A program made the translations under genes and the position numbers. 9,731 nt of DNA. Source: Phycisphaerales bacterium (GTDB taxonomy: Bacteria > Planctomycetota > Phycisphaerae > SM23-33). Under the pieces are notes generated by a model that saw only the letters and a program-made list of their open reading frames with translations, was not told the origin of the DNA and did not search any database. Of the stretch, positions 1-5,615 are shown one piece after another; the first letter of the stretch is position 1, and the number at the start of each line of letters is the position of its first letter. The DNA lies in the NCBI GenBank assembly GCA_003485185.1, contig DNAS01000152.1:4629-14359 (forward strand). Reading direction: 5' to 3'.

Positions 1-567
1 CCTGGCGCGGGTCAGCAGCCTGGCGGCACGGCTGGCGCGACCGGCATGCACAGCGGCGAGGCCGGGGGCGATCCGAACTCCGGCTCGGCCGGCGCTCGCG
101 GGCCCGTGGAGGAAAATCCGCTGGACGCCCTGACGCCCGAGCAGAAGGCCAGGCTCCAGTCCGTCGGGCGGGCGATGGATGAGGCGCAGCAGGACCTTCG
201 CGACGGGACGGTGGACCCCAAGCTGCTGAAGGACCTGGGCATGACGAACGAGGAGTTCCGCCAGTTCGTCAAGGAATACACGGACCGGTTCGGGCAGCTC
301 GGTCCGCGCGGGGACACGACGGGCAAACCCGACCAGCTCGTCACCGGCGCGGTGGACCTGCCCGGCAGCGACGAACTCCAGCGCGGGCGCGGCACGGGCG
401 GGAACGTCGCCGACGTCGAGGGCGGCGAGAAGCTCACGCCCGACCAGGTCCGCAAGCTGGCGCAGTCCAAGGCGGCGGAGGCGTCGCCGGAGTATCGCAA
501 GCACGTCGAGGCGTACCTGCGGGCGATCAGCGAGGAAGCCCCCGCCACCTCCCAGCCGGGAAAGTAG
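1..567 (+). CDS. C-terminal part of an unidentified low-complexity planctomycete-type protein
   Basis: The reading frame is open to the left window edge with no stop, so this is the 3' part of a longer gene; the first ATG inside it (46) is probably internal. The 188 visible residues begin with a Gly/Ala/Gln-rich low-complexity stretch. A charged, predicted helical segment follows (LTPEQKARLQSV, then a block containing DPKLLKDLGM, TNEEFRQFVKEY and DRFGQL), then a Gly/Asp-rich linker, a second short helical segment (LTPDQVRKLAQSK, SPEYRKHVEAYLRAI), and a TAG stop. No transmembrane segment or catalytic motif is visible. I cannot name a family. The layout resembles the tails of long proteins with N-terminal membrane domains and C-terminal Gln/Gly-rich regions found in planctomycetes, but that is from memory and unverified. 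The gene converges on the siroheme decarboxylase gene with a 10 bp gap that has no convincing terminator. Confidence 0.75.
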   Translation, partial: PGAGQQPGGTAGATGMHSGEAGGDPNSGSAGARGPVEENPLDALTPEQKARLQSVGRAMDEAQQDLRDGTVDPKLLKDLGMTNEEFRQFVKEYTDRFGQLGPRGDTTGKPDQLVTGAVDLPGSDELQRGRGTGGNVADVEGGEKLTPDQVRKLAQSKAAEASPEYRKHVEAYLRAISEEAPATSQPGK

Positions 568-577
568 CGCCGGAGAA

Positions 578-1606
578 TCAGCGCCCCGCGCCGCCGTGCG
601 CGCGCTCCCACGCCTGCTCTTCGTCGCCGAAGAGCTTCACGCGGCGCTTGGCGTATTCGCGCTCCGTCCAGAGCAGGGCGGGATGTTGCAGTCCCGTGAG
701 CGTTTCGATCTGGCGCACGGCGGCCAGGCAGTCGTCGCGATCGCAGCCGTGGATCATCGTGTACAGGCTGTAGGGCCAGTCGGCGGCGCTGGGGCGGAGG
801 TAGCAGTGGCTGACCGTCCGCACCTGGGCGGCCGCCAGGCCCGCGACGTCCGCGGCGCCCCCGTCCACCCGCCAGGCCGCCAGAAGGTTCTCGGCCGCCC
901 CGGCGGCGCGGTGGTGCAGCACGGCCGCGTAACGCCGCATCCATCCCGCCGCGAGGAAATCCGCCGCGTGCACCAGGAGCATGTCCGCGTCGAGCCCCGT
1001 CTGCGCTGCCGGCGCGGTGAACGCATCACTCACTGCCGGCAGGTCCTCCTGAAGCGCGCGGATGGCGCGGCGCTGCTCGTCGTTCGGCGAGACGGGCTTG
1101 CCCGCGGGGGGGGGCGCGGCCTCCGAGGGGTCCTCATCGGACTCGTCGCCGAACCGCACGCGCAGCTTGTAGCGGCGCAGCGTCGGCAGCAGGAGTTGTC
1201 GTTTCGCCCCGCAGACGCGGGCGAGGAGTTCGGCCGTCGCGTCCAGGCCCAGCCGGCTGGCGGGCGAGACCGCCAGCGTGTACCAGAGGTTCAGCGCCCC
1301 CTCGCGCCCGTAGCAGTGCGAGACGCCCGGATGGCCCGCGACGATCCGGCCCGCGCGGTCCAGCGCGTCGGGGGGCGTTTCCATCGCCGCAAGCGTCTGG
1401 GCGTAGCCCAGCGCGGGGCAGTCGAAGACGCCGGAGATTTCACGGATGCGTCCCGTGCGGCGGAGGGCCTCGACGCGCGCCAGGACCGTCGCTTCCTCGG
1501 CGCCCAGCGCGTCGGCCAGCTGCGCGAACGGATGGCGGACCAGCGGGATGCCCCGCTGCATCTCCGACAGGAGCCTGCGGTCGAATTCTTCGCCGGAGAC
1601 GGTCAT
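578..1606 (-). CDS. ahbAB: Fused AhbA-AhbB siroheme decarboxylase (NirD/L-like, Lrp/AsnC fold)
   Basis: A 342-residue protein made of two homologous halves. Each half has an N-terminal winged-helix-like region and a C-terminal AsnC-like region. Half 1 (about 1-152) carries QRGIPLVRHPF, RIREISGVFD, GVSHCYGRE (His97) and NLWYTL, as in AhbA/NirD. Half 2 (about 174-335) carries MRRYAAVLHHRAAG, VSHCYLRP (His267) and WPYSLYTMIHG, the pattern of AhbB/NirL. A Pro/Glu/Asp-rich linker (about 153-175) joins them. In the families, AhbA and AhbB together decarboxylate siroheme to didecarboxysiroheme, either for the siroheme-dependent haem pathway or, as NirD/L/G/H, for haem d1. No other haem gene lies in the window, so which pathway it serves is open. 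Despite the Lrp-like fold it is unlikely to be a transcription factor. It starts with ATG 24 bp after the preceding gene, with a weak GGGA site upstream, and is probably cotranscribed with the FloA block. Confidence 0.88.
   Translation of the reverse strand: MTVSGEEFDRRLLSEMQRGIPLVRHPFAQLADALGAEEATVLARVEALRRTGRIREISGVFDCPALGYAQTLAAMETPPDALDRAGRIVAGHPGVSHCYGREGALNLWYTLAVSPASRLGLDATAELLARVCGAKRQLLLPTLRRYKLRVRFGDESDEDPSEAAPPPAGKPVSPNDEQRRAIRALQEDLPAVSDAFTAPAAQTGLDADMLLVHAADFLAAGWMRRYAAVLHHRAAGAAENLLAAWRVDGGAADVAGLAAAQVRTVSHCYLRPSAADWPYSLYTMIHGCDRDDCLAAVRQIETLTGLQHPALLWTEREYAKRRVKLFGDEEQAWERAHGGAGR
1106..1114. repeat. Nine-base G:C homopolymer inside the AhbA-AhbB linker codons
   Basis: Nine consecutive G on the plus strand (C on the coding strand) encode a Pro-Pro-Pro run in the linker between the two decarboxylase halves. 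The current length keeps both halves in frame. A one-base change would leave the AhbA half intact and shift the AhbB half out of frame. Such tracts are slippage-prone and also frequent sites of sequencing indels. Confidence 0.8.
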
Positions 1607-1630
1607 GGCTGCGATTCCCGCGCGGGGCGA

Positions 1631-2227
1631 TCATCGCTCCCACGATGGCTCGTCGCGCCGCAGCGCCAATGGCGGCAGGAGGATTTCCAGCATCACGATC
1701 GCCTCGCGCGCCGCGGCGGGGTCGGACAGGTCGGGCGCCGCGCCGGCGAATTCGGCGCCTTCGCCCGCGCCCGCGGCCGGCGCGACGTGCACGAGCCGCC
1801 GCGCGATCTCCGCCGAGTCCGCCTCGGGCGGCTTGTGCGCCGCCAGGCGCCGCCGGCGCAGCTGTTCCTCGCGCTGTCGGCGCGCCGCCTCGCGATGGAG
1901 TTCCGCGGCCACCCCGCCCGCCAGCGCTTGCGGGGCTGCCTGCGGGGCCGCTGCCGGCGCGGGCATGCGCTGTGGCGGAACGGGCGCGCGGCGCTGCGGA
2001 AGGGGCGGCGTCGGCTGGGCGCGACGCAACCGCCCCGGGCGCGCCGGTTCCAGCGAGACCGGCTGGGGCGATTCCTCGTCGCGGCGCTGCTGCGCTTGCT
2101 CCTCGGCGCGTTTCTTGAGCCACTTGCCCAGTTGCCCCAGCGCGCTGAGCAGCAGCACCGCGCCGACAATCAGCAGTTCGGTCCAGCCGGCCTCGCCGCG
2201 GGCCAGGATGTGCAGGCCTTCGGTCAT
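1631..2227 (-). CDS. Single-pass membrane protein of unknown function, partner gene of floA
   Basis: A 198-residue protein I do not recognise. The N-terminus has one hydrophobic segment (about residues 16-35, ending LSALGQLG) followed at once by a basic and charged stretch (KWLKKRAEEQ), predicting a single-pass protein with most of its mass in the cytoplasm. Residues about 52-105 are Pro/Ala/Arg-rich and probably disordered. Residues about 107-130 are a highly charged, possibly coiled helix. The last 25 residues hold a compact hydrophobic motif (AREAIVML then EILLPPLALR, 181-190), which stands out from the low-complexity middle. The ATG overlaps the floA stop as ATGA, indicating translational coupling. 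This is the position of the small downstream gene (yqfB) in the Bacillus yqeZ-yqfA-yqfB operon, but I see no sequence reason to call it YqfB. A role with FloA in membrane microdomains is inference from position. Confidence 0.8.
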   Translation of the reverse strand: MTEGLHILARGEAGWTELLIVGAVLLLSALGQLGKWLKKRAEEQAQQRRDEESPQPVSLEPARPGRLRRAQPTPPLPQRRAPVPPQRMPAPAAAPQAAPQALAGGVAAELHREAARRQREEQLRRRRLAAHKPPEADSAEIARRLVHVAPAAGAGEGAEFAGAAPDLSDPAAAREAIVMLEILLPPLALRRDEPSWER

Positions 2228-3264
2228 GACGAGTGCTTGTCGCCTTCCTGCTTATGGCCGGGTCCGCCGGCGATGTTCCCGCGCATCTGCGTGTCGGCCT
2301 GGATGTTCTTCATGCGGTAGTAGTCCATGATGCCCAGGTTTCCGCTGCGGAACGCCTCGGCCATCGCCTTGGGGATTTCCGCCTCGGCCAGCACCACCTG
2401 GGCGCGGTTTTCCTGGGTCAGCGCCTTCATTTCCTGCTCGCGGGCCATCGCCATCGCGCGGCGCTTTTCCGCCTCGGCCTGGAAGCGGCGCTTGTCCGCC
2501 TCGGCCTGGTCGGCCTGGAGCTTCGCGCCGACGTTCTCGCCCACGTCCACGTCGGCGATGTCGATCGAGAGGATCTCGAACGCGGTGCCCGCGTCCAGGC
2601 CCTTCTCCAGCACCTTCTTGCTGATCAGGTCGGGGTTCTCCAGCACCTGCTTGTAGCTGTCGGACGAGCCGATGGTCGTGACGATGCCCTCGCCCACGCG
2701 GGCGATGATGGTCTCCTCGGTCGCCCCGCCGACGAGTCGGTCGATGTTCGCCCGCACGGTCACGCGGGCCTTCGCCTTGACCTGGATTCCGTCCTTGGCG
2801 ACCGCGTCGATGGTGGTCTTTCCGCTGACGGGGTTGGGGCAGTCGATGACCTTCGGGTTCACCGAGGTCTGCACCGCGTCGAGGATGTCGCGCCCCGCCA
2901 GGTCGATCGCCGTGCCCACCTTCCACGTCAGGTCGATGTTCGCGCGATTGGCGGCGATCAGCGCCCGCACGACGTTCACCGGTCTGCCGCCCGCGAGGTA
3001 GTGGCTTTCCAGCTGCTCGGTCGAAAGCTCCAGCCCCGCGCGCACCGCCTGGATGCGCGACAGCACGATCACGTGCGGGTTAACCTTCCGCAGGCGCATG
3101 CCGATCAGGTCGCGGATGCCCACCCCCGCGTGCGCCGCCAGCGCCTGGAGCCACAGCCCGAACAGCGGCATGAACAGTGCCAGAAAGACGATCACCACCA
3201 CGCCCGCCAGGGCGATCAGCACCCACCATTCCCCGCTGACTGCCGCCAGAATGCTCGTTGCCAT
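2224..3264 (-). CDS. floA: Flotillin-like protein FloA (SPFH/PHB family)
   Basis: FloA is a membrane-anchored scaffold of bacterial lipid microdomains. The protein has an N-terminal hydrophobic segment (about residues 13-40). An SPFH region follows, with the family hallmarks QLESHYLAGG (85-93), DLAGRDILDAVQTSVNPKVI (121-140), KAKARVTVRANIDRLVGGA (163-181), ARVGEGIVTTIGSS (188-201) and GTAFEILSIDIADVDVG (226-242). An Ala/Glu/Gln/Lys-rich coiled region (about 250-300) and the tail NLGIMDYYRMKNIQADTQMR complete it. These match Bacillus FloA (YqfA) closely; 346 aa is slightly longer than usual because of a short insert near 142-152. I chose the ATG at 3264 because GGGAAAGGA lies about 8 nt upstream. 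An in-frame TTG at 3309 would add 15 residues, has no ribosome binding site and reaches toward the intergenic repeat. Two NfeD genes upstream and the coupled gene downstream make this a microdomain operon. Confidence 0.95.
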   Translation of the reverse strand: MATSILAAVSGEWWVLIALAGVVVIVFLALFMPLFGLWLQALAAHAGVGIRDLIGMRLRKVNPHVIVLSRIQAVRAGLELSTEQLESHYLAGGRPVNVVRALIAANRANIDLTWKVGTAIDLAGRDILDAVQTSVNPKVIDCPNPVSGKTTIDAVAKDGIQVKAKARVTVRANIDRLVGGATEETIIARVGEGIVTTIGSSDSYKQVLENPDLISKKVLEKGLDAGTAFEILSIDIADVDVGENVGAKLQADQAEADKRRFQAEAEKRRAMAMAREQEMKALTQENRAQVVLAEAEIPKAMAEAFRSGNLGIMDYYRMKNIQADTQMRGNIAGGPGHKQEGDKHSS

Positions 3265-3312
3265 GTCGCATGTCCTTTCCCGGATTGCCCGGAAGAAGAA
3301 TCGGAACAAAAA

Positions 3313-3351
3313 CTTTTACCGCAGAGGCCACAGAGAACGCAGAGGGAGAAA
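3313..3351. repeat. Dispersed 'cacagagaacgcagag' intergenic repeat (RGHREHRE-type)
   Basis: The stretch from CTTTTACCGCAGAG through GGCCACAGAGAACGCAGAG to GGAGAAA has three imperfect CAGAG units about 9 bases apart. It matches a short intergenic element seen in many bacterial genomes whose spurious translation reads like RGHREHRE; here one plus-strand frame reads YRRGHRERRG. It is markedly poorer in G+C than its surroundings. Just after it, GAAAAT-C-ATTTTC (3348-3360) is a small inverted repeat. I recognise the motif from general experience; its copy number in this genome cannot be seen from one window. Confidence 0.6.
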
Positions 3352-3394
3352 ATCATTTTCTCCATCCATCCTTGCGAACCTCGCACGTTCCACC

Positions 3395-3418
3395 AGTCAA
3401 CCAGTCAACCGGTTAACC
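3395..3418. repeat. Three 8-bp tandem units (AGTCAACC, AGTCAACC, GGTTAACC)
   Basis: Two perfect copies of AGTCAACC are followed directly by a third, diverged unit, GGTTAACC, which is itself a palindrome. AACCGGTT (3407-3414) is an overlapping palindrome. The array lies 8 bp after the stop codon of the short nfeD gene, between it and floA. There is no T-run next to it on the minus strand, so it is not a standard terminator. Function unknown; it looks like a simple-sequence remnant of the kind that accompanies the dispersed repeat at 3313-3351. Confidence 0.6.
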
Positions 3419-3425
3419 AATCACG

Positions 3426-3917
3426 TCAATTGTCGCATCGCCGGACGATGACGTCGGAGCCGCGGGCGCGGACGACGCGGACCGTCTGGCCCTTGTCGAT
3501 CATTCCGCTCTCTGCCGCGGCGATCACCCGCCGCCCGTCAATGTGGATGGCGCCGACAGGGTGCAGGTCGGTCTCTGCCGTGGCGGTCCGTCCGACCAGC
3601 GCCGCCAGGGCAGCTGATTCGGGCGCAGCCTCCCCGCCCGCCGGTTCGGACGACCGCAGGAACAGTCCGCGCCCCGCCTTGGATCGCGGCAGGCGGCGCA
3701 CCAGCACCACCAGGTACAGCGGCACGCCCACCGCGTAGGCGATCAGGACGATCGCGCCCGCCGCCGGCGAGAGCGAGAACGCCAGCCAGACGCCCGCGAC
3801 CAGCGCCGCGATCGCCATGGCCGCCAGCACGCCGAAGGTGGGCGTGAGAATCTCCAGCGCCAGAAGCACCAGTCCCGCCACCGTCAGCGCCACGATCATT
3901 CCGACCGTTCCTGCCAT
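3426..3917 (-). CDS. Short NfeD-family membrane protein
   Basis: A 163-residue protein with three closely spaced hydrophobic helices (about 5-22, 30-48 and 54-74) followed by a basic stop (RRLPRSK). A short linker leads to a soluble beta-rich NfeD OB-fold (about 107-158: LVGRTATAETDLHPVG, IHIDGRRVIAAAESGMI, KGQTVRVVRARGSDVIV). The motif LEILTPTFGV (21-30) is characteristic of NfeD membrane domains. There is no protease domain, unlike the gene just upstream. NfeD proteins are known partners of flotillin/SPFH proteins. The start ATG lies 6 bp after the stop of the NfeD protease, with AGGGG in the end of that gene as ribosome binding site, so the two are cotranscribed; floA follows after a 161 bp gap. 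A role in recruiting or stabilising FloA is inferred from family and context. Confidence 0.9.
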   Translation of the reverse strand: MAGTVGMIVALTVAGLVLLALEILTPTFGVLAAMAIAALVAGVWLAFSLSPAAGAIVLIAYAVGVPLYLVVLVRRLPRSKAGRGLFLRSSEPAGGEAAPESAALAALVGRTATAETDLHPVGAIHIDGRRVIAAAESGMIDKGQTVRVVRARGSDVIVRRCDN

Positions 3918-3923
3918 GCGCGG

Positions 3924-5543
3924 TCACCCCTGTGCCTTTTCGACCACGACGCGGTTTCCGTCGCGGCGCAGGACGCACACGCGCGTGCCCGGCGCGAGCG
4001 TGCCGCCCTCGCAGACGACGTCCATCAGGTCGTTTCCGAATCGCGCCTTTCCGACCGGCCGGCAGAGGCTCTCGACGACGCCCGCGTCGCCCGGGCGGAG
4101 GCGCTTCATGGGCGATTGATCGCTGACGGGGGCGTCGTCGGCTGCCTCGGCCGGCGCGAGCACCAGGCGGTTGGCGCCGGGAATTTTCGGCAGGTATTTG
4201 GACGCAACGGCGATGGCCGCCCCCGCCGCCACCACCGCGCACGCCAGCCAGAGCAGCCCCGTCTGGAACAGCTCCCACGCCAGCTCCGTCCGCGGCAGCG
4301 GCCACTCTCCCGGCGCGTTGGGAATCAGCATTCCCAGCAGGCCCACCACGCAGCAGAGGATCCCCGCGATCCCCGCGACCCCGAAGCCCGGAATCACGAA
4401 CACCTCCAGCGCGATCAGAACCAGCCCGACGACGAACAGGGCGATCTCCCACCAGTTGGCCAGCCCGATGAGGTACTGGCTGCCGAACAGGATGGCGAAG
4501 CACACGATGCCCAGGATCCCCGGCACGCCAAACCCGGGCGTCTGGAGTTCGACGTAGATGCCCAGGATGCCGAGCATCAGCAGCAGGCCCGCGACGGCAG
4601 GGGAGGTCAGGAACGCCACGAGCTTCTCCGACCAGGTGTCGCTCAGCACCGTCGCCGGCGCGTCGAGGCGGTAATATTCTTCCAGGTCCGCCATCGACGG
4701 CGCGACGTGACGGCAGAAGCCCAGGAAGACCGCTTCGTCGGCCGTCATGGAGATCAGCTCCATCGGGCCGTCGATGAGACGCACGAACTGCCAGGGCGAC
4801 GACGCAGGCGCGGTCGTCGGCGACGCCCCGGACGGTGCGCCGTGGACCTGCGGCGCCCACTCGGCCGGCTCGACGAACCGCAACTCGCCCGTCTGCTCAT
4901 TGCGCACCAGCCAGACCACCATGTCGATGGTGACCATCGCCTCGCACAGCAGCGGGTCGTACCCGCGGTGGCTCGCCAGCGTGCGCATGCCGGTGCGGTC
5001 GGCGGACTCGAACTTGCCGCGCTCCTTCTCGGGAATCTCGACGATGCCGCCGGGCCCGACCAGGATGGGCATGGCCGCCCCCATCTTGCCGGTGGGGCAC
5101 AGGACGATCTCGTTGCATGCCAGCGCGATCACCGCGCCGGCGCTGAACGCCTGCGGGTTGACGTAGGCGACGGTGTAGGCGTCGCGCAGGTCGTCGAGGA
5201 TCAGGCGGACCAGTTCGTTCATCGCCGCCACGCTCCCGCCGGGCGTGTCCAGGTCGAAGATGACCAGTTGCACGCCCTTTCCGCGGCACTGGGCGGCCTT
5301 GCGCCGGACGACCTCCAGCAGCGTGTCGTCGATTTTGCCGTGGATGGGGATGACGAACGCGCGGGAGACCTTCTCGGGCAGCTGGGGCGCGAGCGTGCGG
5401 GCTTGCAGCGGCGCGAACCACCCGTCGTCGGTCACGCGGGCGCCGGCGGGCGGGGCAGGCTGCGTGGTTGGCGCATCGTCCGCCTGCGCGAGCCCCGACA
5501 GCGCGCCCAGCAGCGCGCCGCAAGCGAGCAGCTGGCAGCACAT
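3924..5543 (-). CDS. NfeD1b-type membrane protein with ClpP-class serine protease domain
   Basis: A 539-residue protein with an export signal (hydrophobic to LAQA, then DD) and a ClpP/SppA-like domain (about 59-215): FDLDTPGG at 96-103, candidate nucleophile Ser134 in QAFSAGAVIALA, then GKMGAAMPI. Family members use a Ser-Lys dyad; Lys177 (or Lys173) is about the right distance downstream. A hydrophobic NfeD membrane domain follows (about 312-450), with two ELQTPGFGVPGILG-like repeats (the second is EVFVIPGFGVAGIAG), then a C-terminal OB-fold (about 479-537). The protease should face the outside of the inner membrane. Start choice: ATG at 5543 has GGGGA 7 nt upstream and normal high-GC3 codons. 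ATG at 5567 would add a basic n-region, but its extra codons (TCA, AGA, TCA) are atypical and it falls almost on the predicted transcription start. Its partners are the short NfeD and FloA downstream. Confidence 0.92.
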   Translation of the reverse strand: MCCQLLACGALLGALSGLAQADDAPTTQPAPPAGARVTDDGWFAPLQARTLAPQLPEKVSRAFVIPIHGKIDDTLLEVVRRKAAQCRGKGVQLVIFDLDTPGGSVAAMNELVRLILDDLRDAYTVAYVNPQAFSAGAVIALACNEIVLCPTGKMGAAMPILVGPGGIVEIPEKERGKFESADRTGMRTLASHRGYDPLLCEAMVTIDMVVWLVRNEQTGELRFVEPAEWAPQVHGAPSGASPTTAPASSPWQFVRLIDGPMELISMTADEAVFLGFCRHVAPSMADLEEYYRLDAPATVLSDTWSEKLVAFLTSPAVAGLLLMLGILGIYVELQTPGFGVPGILGIVCFAILFGSQYLIGLANWWEIALFVVGLVLIALEVFVIPGFGVAGIAGILCCVVGLLGMLIPNAPGEWPLPRTELAWELFQTGLLWLACAVVAAGAAIAVASKYLPKIPGANRLVLAPAEAADDAPVSDQSPMKRLRPGDAGVVESLCRPVGKARFGNDLMDVVCEGGTLAPGTRVCVLRRDGNRVVVEKAQG

Positions 5544-5577
5544 TGATCTGTCCCCGTTCCGTGACATTGTCGCCTTG

Positions 5578-5606
5578 ATTCTACCCGCCCCGGGCGCGTC
5601 AGACAA
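5578..5606 (-). promoter_or_regulatory. Candidate sigma70-type promoter of the NfeD/FloA operon
   Basis: On the minus strand, TTGTCT (5601-5606) and TAGAAT (5578-5583) are separated by exactly 17 bp of very GC-rich DNA. This gives 4/6 and 5/6 matches to the sigma70 consensus. The site sits between the stop codon of the oxidoreductase gene (5616) and the NfeD protease gene. Transcription would start near 5571, giving a leader of about 28 nt to the ATG at 5543. It would make the FloA block a transcription unit of its own. No terminator for the upstream gene is visible, so read-through is also possible. Confidence 0.5.
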
Positions 5607-5615
5607 TCCGCGCCG

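Noticed and set aside
541..600. Bidirectional terminator between the converging genes at 567 and 578
   Set aside because: Only a four-pair stem (TCCC/GGGA) is present, inside the coding region and without a T-run on either strand.
12..944. Minus-strand open frame of 310 codons at the left end
   Set aside because: It runs antisense to the plus-strand fragment and out of frame across the decarboxylase gene; no motif and very Arg-rich.
578..1606. Lrp/AsnC transcription regulator
   Set aside because: Both halves carry siroheme-decarboxylase motifs and the duplicated architecture of AhbA/AhbB, not of a DNA-binding regulator.
596..2320. Long plus-strand open frame of 574 codons across the decarboxylase and the unknown membrane protein
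   Set aside because: It is antisense to two well-supported genes, its translation is Arg/Gly/Ala-rich without motifs, and GC-rich codon use opens such frames routinely.
3265..3309. TTG start giving FloA 15 extra residues
   Set aside because: No ribosome binding site before the TTG, whereas the ATG at 3264 has GGGAAAGGA at good spacing and matches the family's N-terminus.
3265..3451. Plus-strand peptide containing RGHRERRG read as a small gene
   Set aside because: It is translation of the dispersed intergenic repeat, a known source of false annotations.
4116..5546. 476-codon plus-strand open frame over the NfeD protease
   Set aside because: Antisense shadow rich in His, Arg and Gln with no recognisable domain; the opposite strand carries clear protease and NfeD motifs.
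5484..5567. Lipobox (LLAC) in the NfeD protease signal peptide
   Set aside because: The hydrophobic region continues well beyond that cysteine to LAQA, so ordinary signal peptidase cleavage fits better.
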